Origin: Maylandia zebra | Lineage: Eukaryota; Chordata; Actinopteri; Cichliformes; Cichlidae | NCBI RefSeq assembly: GCF_041146795.1 | Contig: NC_135185.1 | Span: forward strand, 26,657,529 to 26,721,528 | Length of the DNA stretch: 64,000 nucleotides | Direction of reading: 5' to 3' | In this document: positions 1 to 48,450 of the stretch, piece after piece | How positions within the stretch are numbered: position 1 is the stretch's first letter | Layout: each line of letters begins with the position of its first letter | Translations under genes and position numbers: made by a program | Notes under the pieces: generated by a model | What the model saw: only the letters and a program-made list of their open reading frames with translations | The model's database searches: none | What the model was told of the DNA's origin: nothing

Positions 1-1134
1 AGTGTGTTAGGTCTGTGTAATTTGATCATATGTAAAGAACGAATAAAGAATGAGTTTAAAGCCTGACGTCAACGAACTTGGTTTTTGAAATAAAATCAAG
101 ATTATTGTGTTTATGAGTCCTAAAGCACCGTACAGTATACTCCTCTTACAGTCAATTCACATGTACTACTAAGTCTTTACGCAGTCTTGTAATTCTTCTT
201 TTTTAGTAGTTTTCAGCAATTGTTCTCCAGCCTCTTTGTGCGTTGGCTGAACCCCTGTTGTGTCTACACATAACAGAAAACGTTTTTAAACCATTTAAAA
301 AAAAAAAAAAAAAAGACACATTGCTAATAGCAACCTGTTGCAAAAACACAATTTTTTCCAGTTTCTGTAGTTGAAGCTATGAAAACGCCAAAGTAACGGC
401 AGTAAGTGGTAAGAGGAGTTTTGGAGCGATGATTCCTAGTTTGGAATTTGCACTTTTTAAAATTGTAGTCAAAATGTACTGAGGAGGTCAGGAGCGAGGT
501 GCCAAAGTGCGTTTCTACAGCCATCTGTAAAAGACGCTGGAGCCTCTGTCATGGTTAGGGGGAACAAAAGCCTGCTAGCATCCAAAGCAGAGCTTTAAAC
601 ATCCTTCAAGAAACCTGGAGAACCATTCCTAAAGACTACTTAAAGAAGTTATGAGAAAGCTCCCTAAGAGATTTCTGGCTGTGTTAAAGAATAAAGGTAG
701 TCATACCTAATATTCACTTTCAAGCTCATTAGAATTGTAAAAATGTTGCTTTTGCCTTGTAAACTGTATTTCTATATATGTTTGCACATGCTTTAATAAA
801 TCAGTGCACCTATTTCATATTTTTATAGCAAAATACAAAGAAATAAGGGGTGAGCCAAGGCTTCTGCAAAGTCTGTACATTGAAACAGCCTAAGATCCTT
901 GAGTTTTAATCCTGTTGATCACGTAATTGGACTCACGAGCATCAGCTCGGTGACATCTGCAGTGTGTTAGCGTTTGTTGTTTAATTAACCTACATGCTAA
1001 TCCTATTATCAGGAATTATCATCAGAATGTCAGATCCATTTACTGAGCACTGACCATTAACAGCTTGTTTGTGAATATTTGTGAATTAATTCGTGATTTT
1101 TCAGCTGTGTAAAATAACTTCAAAAGAAAAAGCA
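1..1134. other. AT-rich intergenic sequence, no gene recognised
   Basis: Contains an A-run at about 296-314 and scattered stops in every frame. An AATAAA on the plus strand at 794-799 could be the polyadenylation signal of a plus-strand gene ending here, but no exon was recognised to support that. Confidence 0.5.
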
Positions 1135-2346
1135 AATCCAGGAATATATTTATTTTCTACAATCTTCCAGTTTCAAGGCCAACATACAAGAGAAAACCAA
1201 AGAAAAAACACATAAGAGTGATTCAATAGTTACATTACTCTTGACTACTACATTTTAAACAAAGATTGACCCTTGAATAAGATGACTGAAACATTCCTGG
1301 CATAACCAACTGAGGAGTCAAGTAATCAACTTAAGAAAATACTACATAAACACAGCACACACACACGCACGCACACAAATGACTGGCTGTAAAACAACCC
1401 CAAACCCAGAAAACTGCAAACATGAAAACAATTCCCTCTCAGATAACAAATGAGCAACAGTACAAAAGAAGTTTTTTCATGAAATTCCGTTGAGTTGTCA
1501 GAGCTCGTTAATGAATAATTAAATCAACTTATTATTATTCTGCCAGAAAAATGTATCCTACTTCATTAGGCTGTGTTGTGAGCAGTTGTGAGTATGACTT
1601 ATAACATTACAGTCTTCTATATTTCACCTGTGATATTTCACATTATTACATTAGATGCACATAATCTATACAAAGTGAATTTAATTTGACTCTTGGTTGT
1701 ATGGCCTTGTATTCATGATTGTCACCTTTAAGTACTTTAATCTGACAAATAAATGTGGTGTTTTTCATTACTGTCATCTCATACGAGCAGCTAGTGCATG
1801 GGCAATTATTCATAGCCACATCGCAGCTATTTATAGACACTAAATGGCAATTATGGTTGTAATATTCAGAAAACTCATAAAGAATTAGAAGACAGTTATA
1901 ACCCTTAAAAGTACGTCTGCTGAGGTTTTCATGATTTTGTCTAATATATTGTTGCTTTTGCAAACCATTAAGGTTTCGGGTTTATAGCTAAAAAGGCTAT
2001 GCACCACTTAAGGCTTCTGTGATGTAATGTTATTGCAATATAAGGTCTCACGGTCGGATATTCTACAAACATCGATTGAGAAAACCCCCCACAAGTCGTT
2101 ATGCTACATCACTGAGATGTTCTACTGCAAGCTGTAAAGAAATGTTGAAAATCTAAAAATAATAAAAATAAAGTAAATCATAAATTGTCTACAGAAAGAG
2201 TGTGTTTAGGGCACCTTTGTCTGTGATTACTGTGGGTGCAGTGTTCTGCAACCTGACTGTGCATCTTTTATATTTGTCTGTGTATAGTGTTGTGTTGTGT
2301 CTCAGGACGTAGACCAAGCTTTTGACTTTTCCCTTATCTTGTGTGT
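1135..2346 (-). other. myo6: Probable 3' UTR of myo6
   Basis: No coding potential is seen. The first AATAAA hexamer downstream of the stop on the minus strand is at 1154-1149, so the transcript could end near 1135, giving a UTR of about 1.2 kb. ATTAAA variants occur earlier (about 1735 and 1680). The end is an inference without transcript data. Confidence 0.45.
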
Positions 2347-39801
<37,455 letters not shown>

Positions 39802-39833
39802 GATTTACCTCCAGTCAGCACAGGCACACAACT

Positions 39834-42800
39834 CTGCAAAAGGGATAGACAAAAAGAGGAACACAGACGTAAATTAAAATAAATATGTAAAGCACTGTTT
39901 TGCATTTTACTTTAAGCAAACAGAGTCTGCTTCTAGGTTTATGGCCACTTACTATGTATTACACCTAGTCTCCACAACTGCAAAACGGAAGTTGATATCA
40001 CTATCGTAAATTTGACGTCAGAACTTCAATCGCCTGTGAGGGCAGCTTCTCAGAACCACCACCACATTTTTGTTTACCATCTATTCTGTATTTGCATGGT
40101 ATTTGCCAAAGTCTATAACTATAACATTTTGCTATTACTTCACACTTGAAGACAATATTAAAGTAGCCAGCAACTAGGCCTACCAACTATGGTGAAATCT
40201 CACCTAAATAGAAATAAATAAATACAAGAATTCATGATCAAACTGATCTGCTATATCTGATCTCTACCTATTTGCATTGCATGACTGGGATCTGACAATT
40301 TGATGGTGCTTGCTGGTCCTTTGAGAGAGGATTTCTAAGGAGTTGTCTGCTGCAATCTTAGTGAAGACAACACTCCCCCGAATGACCCCACAAATCTGAC
40401 AAGAGAAACAATCCACTTTGCAAGTGTGCTGCTAGGGTTCAGTGGTACGCCAAGTTAAGAAGCTAAATATGGTACGCTACAACCACTGGTTAATGGTTTG
40501 TGAGGTATAAAATACAGTATTTAATTTTTCTATTTATTGGTTATTTTAAACACTGTTAGTTTTACCAAATGCACAGCTTTATGAGTGAGGCTGAGTAAGG
40601 TAATTTTGTAATTCTTTAAAGATTCATATGATCACTGAGTGGATAACATGTGTCTGAATCTGTCAAGTAAAGTTTCTTTTTAGTTGTAGGATTAACTAAC
40701 CTGAGTTAATCCTACAACTGAAGAGCTCCTCAAAGCAAAAGTGCTGATGTTATGCTTGAGTATCCAATAAGCTTCAGGGATTGAGGTCAAATGTCAAAGT
40801 AGACATCTAATGGAAACTGCTGATAAAGCTTCAACGACAACTAAAAGTTCAGCAGGTGAATGCACTCAGCATTAGGACTGATCCAACTTAGGGATCTCTT
40901 TTTCTTTTTCTGTTTAGACTTACAATAAGAAAAATGAGCACACTTCATATATTATTAAATCCTTTTCATGAGATAATGTTAACATTTCAGACACTTTCAT
41001 TGCTTCTATGTCCCAGATAACAACTACTGAAACAAGTGATTTCTTTATGTCGGTTTAGTTACCACTTCTTACATGACAATAGCAATGAAGGACCAAAGAT
41101 CACAGTTTTACTCCTTTATTACCAAACGCATTTCCCTTCAGGTCAGTACGTTTATGTCTGGGAAGTGCATGAGGTTGATTTCTAAACACAACTACACTGG
41201 TTGAGGAAACACACATGGCTAAACTGCTAAGGCCATTAAAATACACATACATCCACTGTCTGGCTATGTATAATAAAGTGCATATTCTACATTTTTAAAC
41301 AATCTGCTGCCACAGATAATGAAAGGCATTGAAGAAAAAGACATGCTGTTATCTCAGTTTATTGTTATGTGGCCTATCTATTTATATTTATAGAGGAATA
41401 CTAAACTTTCAACAGTAGATGTCTTTGTCCAAAGTAGGCGCTCAGACCAGCAAAGGAAAGAGTTCATATATCAAAGGATAAATGTTCCATCAAACTCCTA
41501 AATGTAACCATCGGAATTCATAACAGCAAAGACTCTGCACCATTAAAGTCAGGTAGCAGGTCAGGTACTAGGATGGGTAGATAGATCTATCTTAGTGTCC
41601 TAGTTGTATCTTAAATATCTATCTCAATAGATAAATTGATAGATAGATAGAAAATCACATTCTAACATAAGCAGAAGAAAAACGCACAATGACATTCCCG
41701 GTCTATTATCTCTAACCTTCAAGTGTGAGATCAAGGCTAGAGGGAATCCTAAAGATTGTTTTTGTTAGATAACTGATAACCACATAACTATCCCACAGTT
41801 CCTTTCAAGTTAATTTACAGTTTGTTCACACATAAATTCACAGTTTGTTCACAAATGAAATTCAGTCACTTGAATGGTTCATGAACACGGAAAGCTTAAA
41901 TGGCTACACGCATTTTGCTATAGCGGAAAGACTTTGCATACTGGAAAACCACAATAAAATGAACCGTACTTTGCCAGAACATTCTATAAGCCAAGTTCCA
42001 TTCATTATAAAGGGCGTTATATTGGGCTCTTTTAGAAGAGCCCTCCAAACTGTCTGCATCCTTGGCTGCATACAACAAAACTGAGACCAGCCCCTCATGA
42101 GTAACTTTGACTCTGCAGCCTCAAATCCTCTTAGTATCTGACCCTAATCCAGACAGAGAGGTGAGACGCCTGAAGTGAGATGTAAACCTCACAAATAAAA
42201 GTCAGTGAGCAGGTTTGAGACAATGCAAATCAGAAGGGTGTCACATATCCAGTGAAACAGAGAGCCAGAAAGTATGGAGAGGAGGAAATATGAAAACACA
42301 CACACAAATATATATACACTCCCACACAAATGAACACTGCTTGAGAGTCAAAGCAGTACGCGGTGAAACACCCCTCGTGTTTCCTGCCTCCTGTTTCCGG
42401 TTCTCTCTCAGGGAAGGGAGGCATGGAAAAAGCATTGGACGATGGCTACAGAGCAACAGGATGAAAGATGCACACACAACACAGGGTACACTTTCAGAAG
42501 TGCATGCCAAGAAAGCATTTAGTTTAAGTGGTGTGCCTACATTTGAATGAAAAGTGACATGTCAGAGAAAGAGATTGTAAAATAAAATAAATACATAAGA
42601 ATAAAGAATCCTGGTTTACGTTTGTTAATCCCGTGAGGACACTTTAAACGCATCACGGCTAAATTATGTACAGGAGAAATATCTAGGACAGAATTTCCTG
42701 ATAGCAATCAAGCAGAAACGAGATGTGGGCTAAACTGTCGGCTGTTGTGATTACTGGAGACAACCTTAAAATGAGGTTTTCATAATTACGATTAACCCCA

Positions 42801-43036
42801 AATAACTTTTTCAAAGAAACTTATGGAACTAAGCACGACTACTGCACCAAGACACCAAACAGTACACCAGTGGAAGTAAGTCAAAAGTACAGGTTTAAAC
42901 AGAAGCCCACAGAAAACTCAGTTCCCAAATTGCTCTTAAATCAGACAAAGTACTTCAAAATACTTGTAACGTTAGCTATTTGGAATAAAATTTTAAAAAG
43001 CTTAACAGGTAGACAAAAAAACAACCACACACTTAC
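39834..43036 (-). other. Probable first intron of myo6
   Basis: Runs between the acceptor above 39833 and the GTAAGT donor at 43036-43031. It has a short GATA-rich patch at about 41575-41660 and the inverted repeat at 40682. No other exon was recognised. Confidence 0.5.
40682..40719. repeat. Perfect 16-bp inverted repeat with 6-nt loop
   Basis: AGTTGTAGGATTAACT at 40682-40697 is followed by AACCTG and the exact reverse complement at 40704-40719. It may be a palindromic element relic or chance. It lies in the 5' intron of myo6. Confidence 0.7.
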
Positions 43037-43200
43037 AAGTGAAATCCTTCAAGCAGTTGAATTTACGTTCACGGTGACAGTAAGACGTTTTATGCTCCTC
43101 ATTCGGTTGTATGTGTGCAGCACTGGTCCAGCTTTCCAGCTTTGTCGGTGTTTCTTCCTGCAGCAGGACGGATGAGGTAGCAGCGGGCTGTCTGGGTGAC
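43037..43200 (-). other. myo6: Probable non-coding first exon of myo6
   Basis: A strong GTAAGT donor on the minus strand (43036-43031) ends a stretch with higher GC than its surroundings. The coding exon at 39833 needs an upstream 5' UTR exon, and this is the best candidate. The 5' end is not defined. Confidence 0.5.
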
Positions 43201-43230
43201 AGGCTACGCTCGAGCTCCGGTGAACACCGG

Positions 43231-43238
43231 TGACGTCA
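43231..43238. promoter_or_regulatory. CRE palindrome TGACGTCA in the putative myo6 promoter
   Basis: A full consensus CREB/ATF site lies in a CpG-containing patch (43160-43260) just upstream of the candidate first exon. Because colec11 is transcribed the other way about 2.2 kb away, the patch faces both genes. Confidence 0.5.
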
Positions 43239-43259
43239 CCCTCACCGCGAAAGGTGCGT

Positions 43260-45390
43260 TAAAGTGTCCCTCGTAAGATCCTGTGACGTTTTTATTTTTG
43301 GTTTATGGTTTATACTGATAACTAAACATTAAAAAGCCACTCATATTGTAAAAATCTAAACAAAAACAGCTCAGGTCGGCGATCGTGAGTGTGAATAATT
43401 TCAGTTATATCACTTAATACTTTTTATATTCGAATTGTTTTCCATCAATGTATTAATGCATGTGAATCTCATTAAAAAATTGTTCCGTATAAACAATCAC
43501 AAGAATCACAAGAATTTTAAATATGCAATGTTTGAGTGTCTGAATGTAGGTATTTTATTTCACTAATTGATGGGCTATTTGTTTGGTCTGTCATCCTTAT
43601 AAAAATAACAGAGGATTAGCAGAGAGCACGTGGCTGCGAAGAAAAGACTGCAAATGTTGCCTCGAGCTTCATGAATATTTGAGTGGCAGGTAATCTGAAA
43701 CTTTTGGGGGGATTTTTGAAGGAGACATCCAATCCACAACTGAAACACAGGCTGCCACTCGGTTTGTAAATCTAATTAGGACACCTGATACGCCAGTACT
43801 GGATCATATCTGATTACGGACAGTAGTTGACAGCAAGCACTAAAATGTAGCTTTTATTTTTAAAGCCCCCAGATCAACACCAATCTACAAAACTCTTACC
43901 TTTTTTTTGTATTCAACCACTTTGGAGTTAAGACAGTTAATGAATTTGATCTTGTGTGATTTAACGCAATGTTATATTGACTGATGAATAGCAGACTAAA
44001 AAAGTAAATGGTCTGGTTAGCTTTTATATTAAAGATCAAAGCTTTACTGCTTTGCCTGATGGACAATGTCTCCCCCATGTGCTCATATGGCATATAAGCA
44101 ACCATATCCCATGTAATTACAGTTCACATGGAAGGGATGCACTAGAAGGTTCATGATGGCGAGAATCCCAGTGCACACTGGAGGAAATGAGAGAAATAGA
44201 GACACCAAGGAGCACAGAGTTAAGCAAAACACAAATAAACAATAATTTCAAACCCACATGCTTGTAGGAAATGTGTAGTGAATGGAACTTGGTATACTTA
44301 TAGAAAGAATGCATGGCATAAAGTGAAATCCTCCACTGAAGCTAAAGGAAGGTTTTTTGTAGAAGGTGAGGACTCAACGTTTTCTGTGTTAAAAAAATAG
44401 TGTTTTTATTTTGATACTTTCTCGTTGTTATTTTATGAAATTATTTGTTAAGTTATTTAAACAATTTAATTTAGGGAGGTCAAACTCATTTTGCATCATG
44501 GGCCACATACATTAAACAGTTAACGGCTGTCTCAATTTTGCTACAGGATAAAGAGATATTGCTGTAGTAAATGAAAGAAAGCTGTCCACACAAATAAAGA
44601 CATGTGTAATGTTACAGAAAAAATTATGGTAGTAATTACAATAATAGAAGAGTAATTCACAGAAATTCACAAAATAGTTTTTCCTCTGTGGACTCACTGC
44701 AAAACATTTACAGCAGCTAGAGAAAAATCAGGCACTCTTCTGTGTTTTAACTGTTATTTTTTTTAATCAATTATTTAATTACTCTGGTATAGTATGGTTA
44801 GCGATGGGAGAGCTCTTTATCAGTAGGAAAAACTGTAAAAGCAATGACAAAACAGTAAAAACGTAGAAATCGATGCCCTCTCTCACATTTTCCAAAGCTC
44901 TCTAGCAGGCCAGATTGGAGTCTTTCCTGGGCCAAATGTGCCCCCCGAGCCTTATGTTTTACACCTTTGATTTAAATCCTTAATGTTAAATAAATAACAT
45001 CATATGATAGACATAACATAAAAAAACAACTCTCCTTGTAACCATTTCATATGGACCACAGCATATGTAATGATAATCACCACTACTGGTTTGTATACAA
45101 ACCAAAATACTACAGCGACTTGCTAAAATAATAGATGCTACCTTGTTACTAAATCAATGTGCATGCTAGCTCTGTAAAATGCATTATATATTTAACTCTC
45201 CCAATTATCTGATAGCATTAAAAAGTTGAGTCAGTATATTTATCAGGCCTCTTTGCTGTCAATCTCTTGATCGCTTTCCCAGCTAATTATCTGTGGGGAG
45301 CCCAAATGCTTTGGAGTTTATCTGTGAACTGTTTACAAAAGTCCTATCACACACATTCTGTGGTGCCTGTGTAGAGGAACATGAAATGCT
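43260..45390. other. Divergent intergenic region between myo6 and colec11
   Basis: AT-rich, with no coding match. The only CpG-rich part is at the myo6 edge. No TATA box is convincing. Confidence 0.55.
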
Positions 45391-45478
45391 CTTGTAGGAC
45401 CACCAGCACTCAAAGCTCCTGCAAATCTTTGGACATCGGCATTACTTTTTTACTTCTGTCTGGAAAATACTTCTAAAG
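45391..45478 (+). other. colec11: Candidate non-coding first exon of colec11
   Basis: A donor CTAAAG|GTAGGC at 45478/45479 matches the need for an upstream 5' UTR exon to join the acceptor at 45755. The 5' end is not defined. Confidence 0.35.
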
Positions 45479-45783
45479 GTAGGCGTTTCCGATTTTGAAA
45501 TACTGTATAGTTTTCAAGTAAAAACGCTTTCTTAGAGTTACTAAAAAGCTGTGTGTGTGTACTTGGTTTATGCAAATGTAGTTCTAAATGCAGCTTTGCA
45601 GTCTCTTTTTTATTTATTTTCAGTGGAAGGAAATTCTCACTTCTAATTCCACTATTTTAATTCTGAAATATACAGATACATATAAACCAAGCCTTGCTTT
45701 TTATGAATGATTTTTTTATATTAGCATTTCTTTAAATTGTTTTGTTTCTCCAGCATAGCCCCCTAATCATCCCATGTAGAAGA

Positions 45784-45919
45784 ATGACCGGTGAGAAACT
45801 GTTACTGCCAATGATACTAATGTCTGTAGTGATGAGTTTATTACCAATGCAGACATCATATGGACAACACTTGCCAGAGGAGTCTTGCACTGTTCAGATC
45901 CTTGTCCCTGGACTCAAAG
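45784..45919 (+). CDS. colec11: colec11 coding exon 1: signal peptide and N-terminal Cys region
   Basis: Encodes [20 protein letters not shown] and then [13 protein letters not shown] plus one base. The acceptor TTTCTCCAG is at 45747-45755, so the start codon lies 28 nt into the exon. The donor reads AAAG|GCATGT, a GC donor. Using the nearby GT (45924) would break the collagen frame. Confidence 0.9.
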
Positions 45920-47623
45920 GCATGTAGCTCTTTGTTCTTTCTTACAAAATGCATACCAGACACCTTAAAAACCAAGAATAGACTCTATCTGATATAATAA
46001 TTGTTTTTCTTCTGCTCTAAAAGGAGAACCCGGAGAAAAAGGACAAAAGGGAGCACCTGGGAGACCAGGAAGAGTTGGTCCGCCAGGGGAGACTGGTATA
46101 TTTTATTCAGTTGCACCAAAAAAATATATTATAGAATGTGTTTGTTTGTTTTGTGAGTAAAAGTGCATTCCCCTAAAATGCAAATCTTTAAAGAGAGAAT
46201 ATTTTCCACATGCCCACATTTATAGATCTCCTCATTTTCTCATTACTACCACTAATACAAGAAAAACTGGGGTAAAGATCACATTTCTCGGGCTGATAAT
46301 GTGCCGTTACATCACTACCAGGCCATCCAGAAATGGTCAAGTGTTTATATTAGGGTAAGAGGTCAAATGAGAAATGGTTTGTGGAATCCAGAGCTGTGGA
46401 CAAGTGTTTATGGAAGACCTTAATGAGGAGTGAAGGGTGTTCTCTGAAGCATATTCATCATTTTAATTAATTAACCTTTAGTGAAAGTAAAGATTTATTG
46501 TTTAATATATATAATTTTGCTTTCATTTGTGCTGTTTTAAGTTTGTCTTGACTATAAGATATACAGTATGTCTCTATCTTCATATGAACAATTTACTCAT
46601 GTTGCATTCTTTTTAGGTCCACCTGGGGTCAAAGGACACAAAGGCATTATGGGACGTTATGGAAAAGTTGGCCCAAGTGGAATGAAAGGTGCTATAAGAA
46701 GCAGAGATGTACTGTCTGCACACTTTTTCAGGAATGCATCAATTATTTGTTTAGTGTGTTTTTATGATTGATAAATATTTACATCTCTGACGCAGGATCC
46801 AAGGGAGATCCAGGTGACCCTGGTACAAGGGGCCCAGACGGAGAGCCAGGTGGGTTCTAAAACCATCTTATTTTGTTTGTCAAACAGATGGCAGCAGGAT
46901 TAGACAGACACATCTGTAAATGAATAAAGTCAACTTTGTGATAGTCCCACACATTTTTGTCTTATCAGGGGTTCCCTGTGAGTGTGCGCCAATTAGAAGG
47001 ATGATTGGAGAAATGGACATTCTTGTGGCTCAGCTTTCCTCAGAACTAAAATTCATTAAAAATGGTAAAAGATTTGCAGTCTTTAAAAATGCTTTTGTAT
47101 TTTAAAAAAAATATTTATCAGTTTTGGTATTTTGCTGATTTCCTGTCCTATAGAATTGAAAATGCGGGCATGTCAATGTGAAATTTATAGAAATACAAGT
47201 GCTCATTTTTCAGCACTGCCCTCCCCTGCAGCTGTTGCTGGCATTAAGGAAACAGACAGTAAAGTCTATCTGTTGGTGAAGGAAGCGAAGCGCTACACCG
47301 AGGCTGAGGGCTACTGCCAGACGAGGGGAGGGCACCTGGTCATGCCGAAGGATGAGGGAGCAAACGCAGCCATCGCAGGGTATATAACCGACGCTGGCCT
47401 GAGCAGAGTTTACATTGGCATTCATGACCTCGAGCGCGAAGGTGTTTTCACCTACGTAGATCACTCTCCCATGACCACTTTCAGCAAATGGAGAAAAGGA
47501 GAACCCAACAATGCCTATGATGATGAGGACTGTGCTGAGATGGTGACCTCTGGGGAGTGGACTGATGTGGCGTGCCACCCGACAATGTATTTTGTTTGTG
47601 AATTTGACAAGGACAACATCTGA
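45784..47623 (+). CDS. colec11: Collectin-11 (CL-K1)-like soluble C-type lectin, complete, six coding exons
   Basis: Collectin-11 is a secreted pattern-recognition lectin that binds sugars on microbes and activates the lectin complement pathway through MASPs. Coding exons: 45784-45919, 46024-46095, 46617-46688, 46796-46849, 46969-47064, 47232-47623; together 822 nt, 273 residues (human is about 271). Seen: a hydrophobic signal peptide (1-27), an N-terminal Cys in [12 protein letters not shown], 24 unbroken Gly-X-Y triplets, a short neck ([14 protein letters not shown]...SELKFIKN), and a C-type lectin domain with four Cys and EPN, ending CEFDKDNI. The QILVPGLKG start and MPKDE/YLLVKE wording fit COLEC11 better than COLEC10. 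Oddities: a GC donor after exon 1 and WTD instead of WND in the lectin domain. The upstream in-frame Met at 45742 lies before the acceptor and is not used. Confidence 0.95.
46024..46095 (+). CDS. colec11: colec11 coding exon 2: collagen-like repeats
   Basis: Seventy-two nt encoding [18 protein letters not shown] and GPPGET. Every third residue is Gly. Phase 1 at both ends, with a GTATAT donor. Confidence 0.93.
46617..46688 (+). CDS. colec11: colec11 coding exon 3: collagen-like repeats
   Basis: Seventy-two nt encoding [18 protein letters not shown] and GPSGMK. The acceptor is CTTTTTAG and the donor is GTGCTA. The Gly-X-Y register is kept. Confidence 0.93.
46796..46849 (+). CDS. colec11: colec11 coding exon 4: collagen-like repeats
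   Basis: A 54-nt exon, the typical collagen exon unit, encoding [24 protein letters not shown] donor. Confidence 0.93.
46969..47064 (+). CDS. colec11: colec11 coding exon 5: end of collagen and neck coiled coil
   Basis: Encodes [17 protein letters not shown] and [13 protein letters not shown]. The CEC pair followed by a heptad-like stretch is the trimerising neck. GTAAAA donor. Confidence 0.93.
47232..47623 (+). CDS. colec11: colec11 coding exon 6: C-type lectin domain
   Basis: Starts [18 protein letters not shown]. It contains the four CTLD cysteines, [13 protein letters not shown] (EPN, mannose/fucose type) and GEWTDVACH, where the usual WND is WTD. The stop is TGA at 47621-47623. Confidence 0.95.
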
Positions 47624-47885
47624 GGCCAGTATATGTTAAACAGACTGCAGACTGGACAAATGTAATGGAGCAAAAACTGTAATCTTATTATTTTGCTGTA
47701 TCCTCTATCTGTAAATATGAATACGAAATGATACGCAAGTTGTGCAAAGTAGTATACTTTCAACTTCCTTTTTGCTTATGAGCTAATAAGCTATTTATTT
47801 TCTGAACATACAAAATATCCAAATGTTTGTAAATTTTTTTTTTACGTCCTTGATACATACTGAAATAAATTAGTGTTTCCAAAAG
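47624..47885 (+). other. colec11: Probable colec11 3' UTR
   Basis: AT-rich tail with an AATAAA at 47864-47869, about 240 nt after the stop. It gives a compact 3' UTR ending near 47885. Confidence 0.65.
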
Positions 47886-48234
47886 CATGCCAGGAACTGA
47901 GTTTTTATTTAATTCAGAAAATCCACTGAGCAGTATTTGTAGCAGTACGATAGACAAACAGTGTAAATAAGCAAATATAGAGAGCTGTGGATTGTGTAGA
48001 AAAAAAAATACAATTAAAAGACATTCCAGTTGAGTGAATTTAATCAGATGAACAGAATACAGCATGCATTCCACATTCATGTGCTGTGCAATAAACATTT
48101 ATACATAGTTTAAAAATAATTTTTTTGCACATTAGTTTTTGCTCTTGAACTAGTTGCGCTTATTTACTGCAGCAGTTAAAGCAAACTTATGGAAGAAATA
48201 TACGATAAATGATGCAACACAAAGCTGCAGGAGT

Positions 48235-48450
48235 TAACACTACTACCTCACAGAAACAAGGTTCTCGGTTTGAATCCACTGGCTGGCTTCTGTGTGCAGA
48301 AGTTGGGCTCTTGGTGTCCAGGCTTCCTCCCACAGTCCAACGACGTGCATGCTAGTTTAACTGCTGGTTCTGAATTGGTCAGATGTGAGTGTGAACAGCT
48401 ATTTGTCTCTGTGAGTTAGCCCGTCAATAGACTGGCGACCATGAACATGT
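48235..48450 (+). mobile_element. Degraded SINE/LINE-tail repeat
   Basis: Contains TCTCGGTTTGAATCCACTGG (B-box-like), then GGCTTCCTCCCACAGTCCAA and AGACTGGCGACC. These are phrases of a common teleost SINE with a LINE-like tail. Heavily diverged. Confidence 0.6.

Noticed and set aside
41575..41660. GATA/TATC-rich stretch
   Set aside because: Short, imperfect microsatellite without further structure.
45742..45783. Upstream in-frame Met for colec11
   Set aside because: It lies before the splice acceptor at 45755, so it is intronic, and starting at 45784 gives a proper signal peptide.
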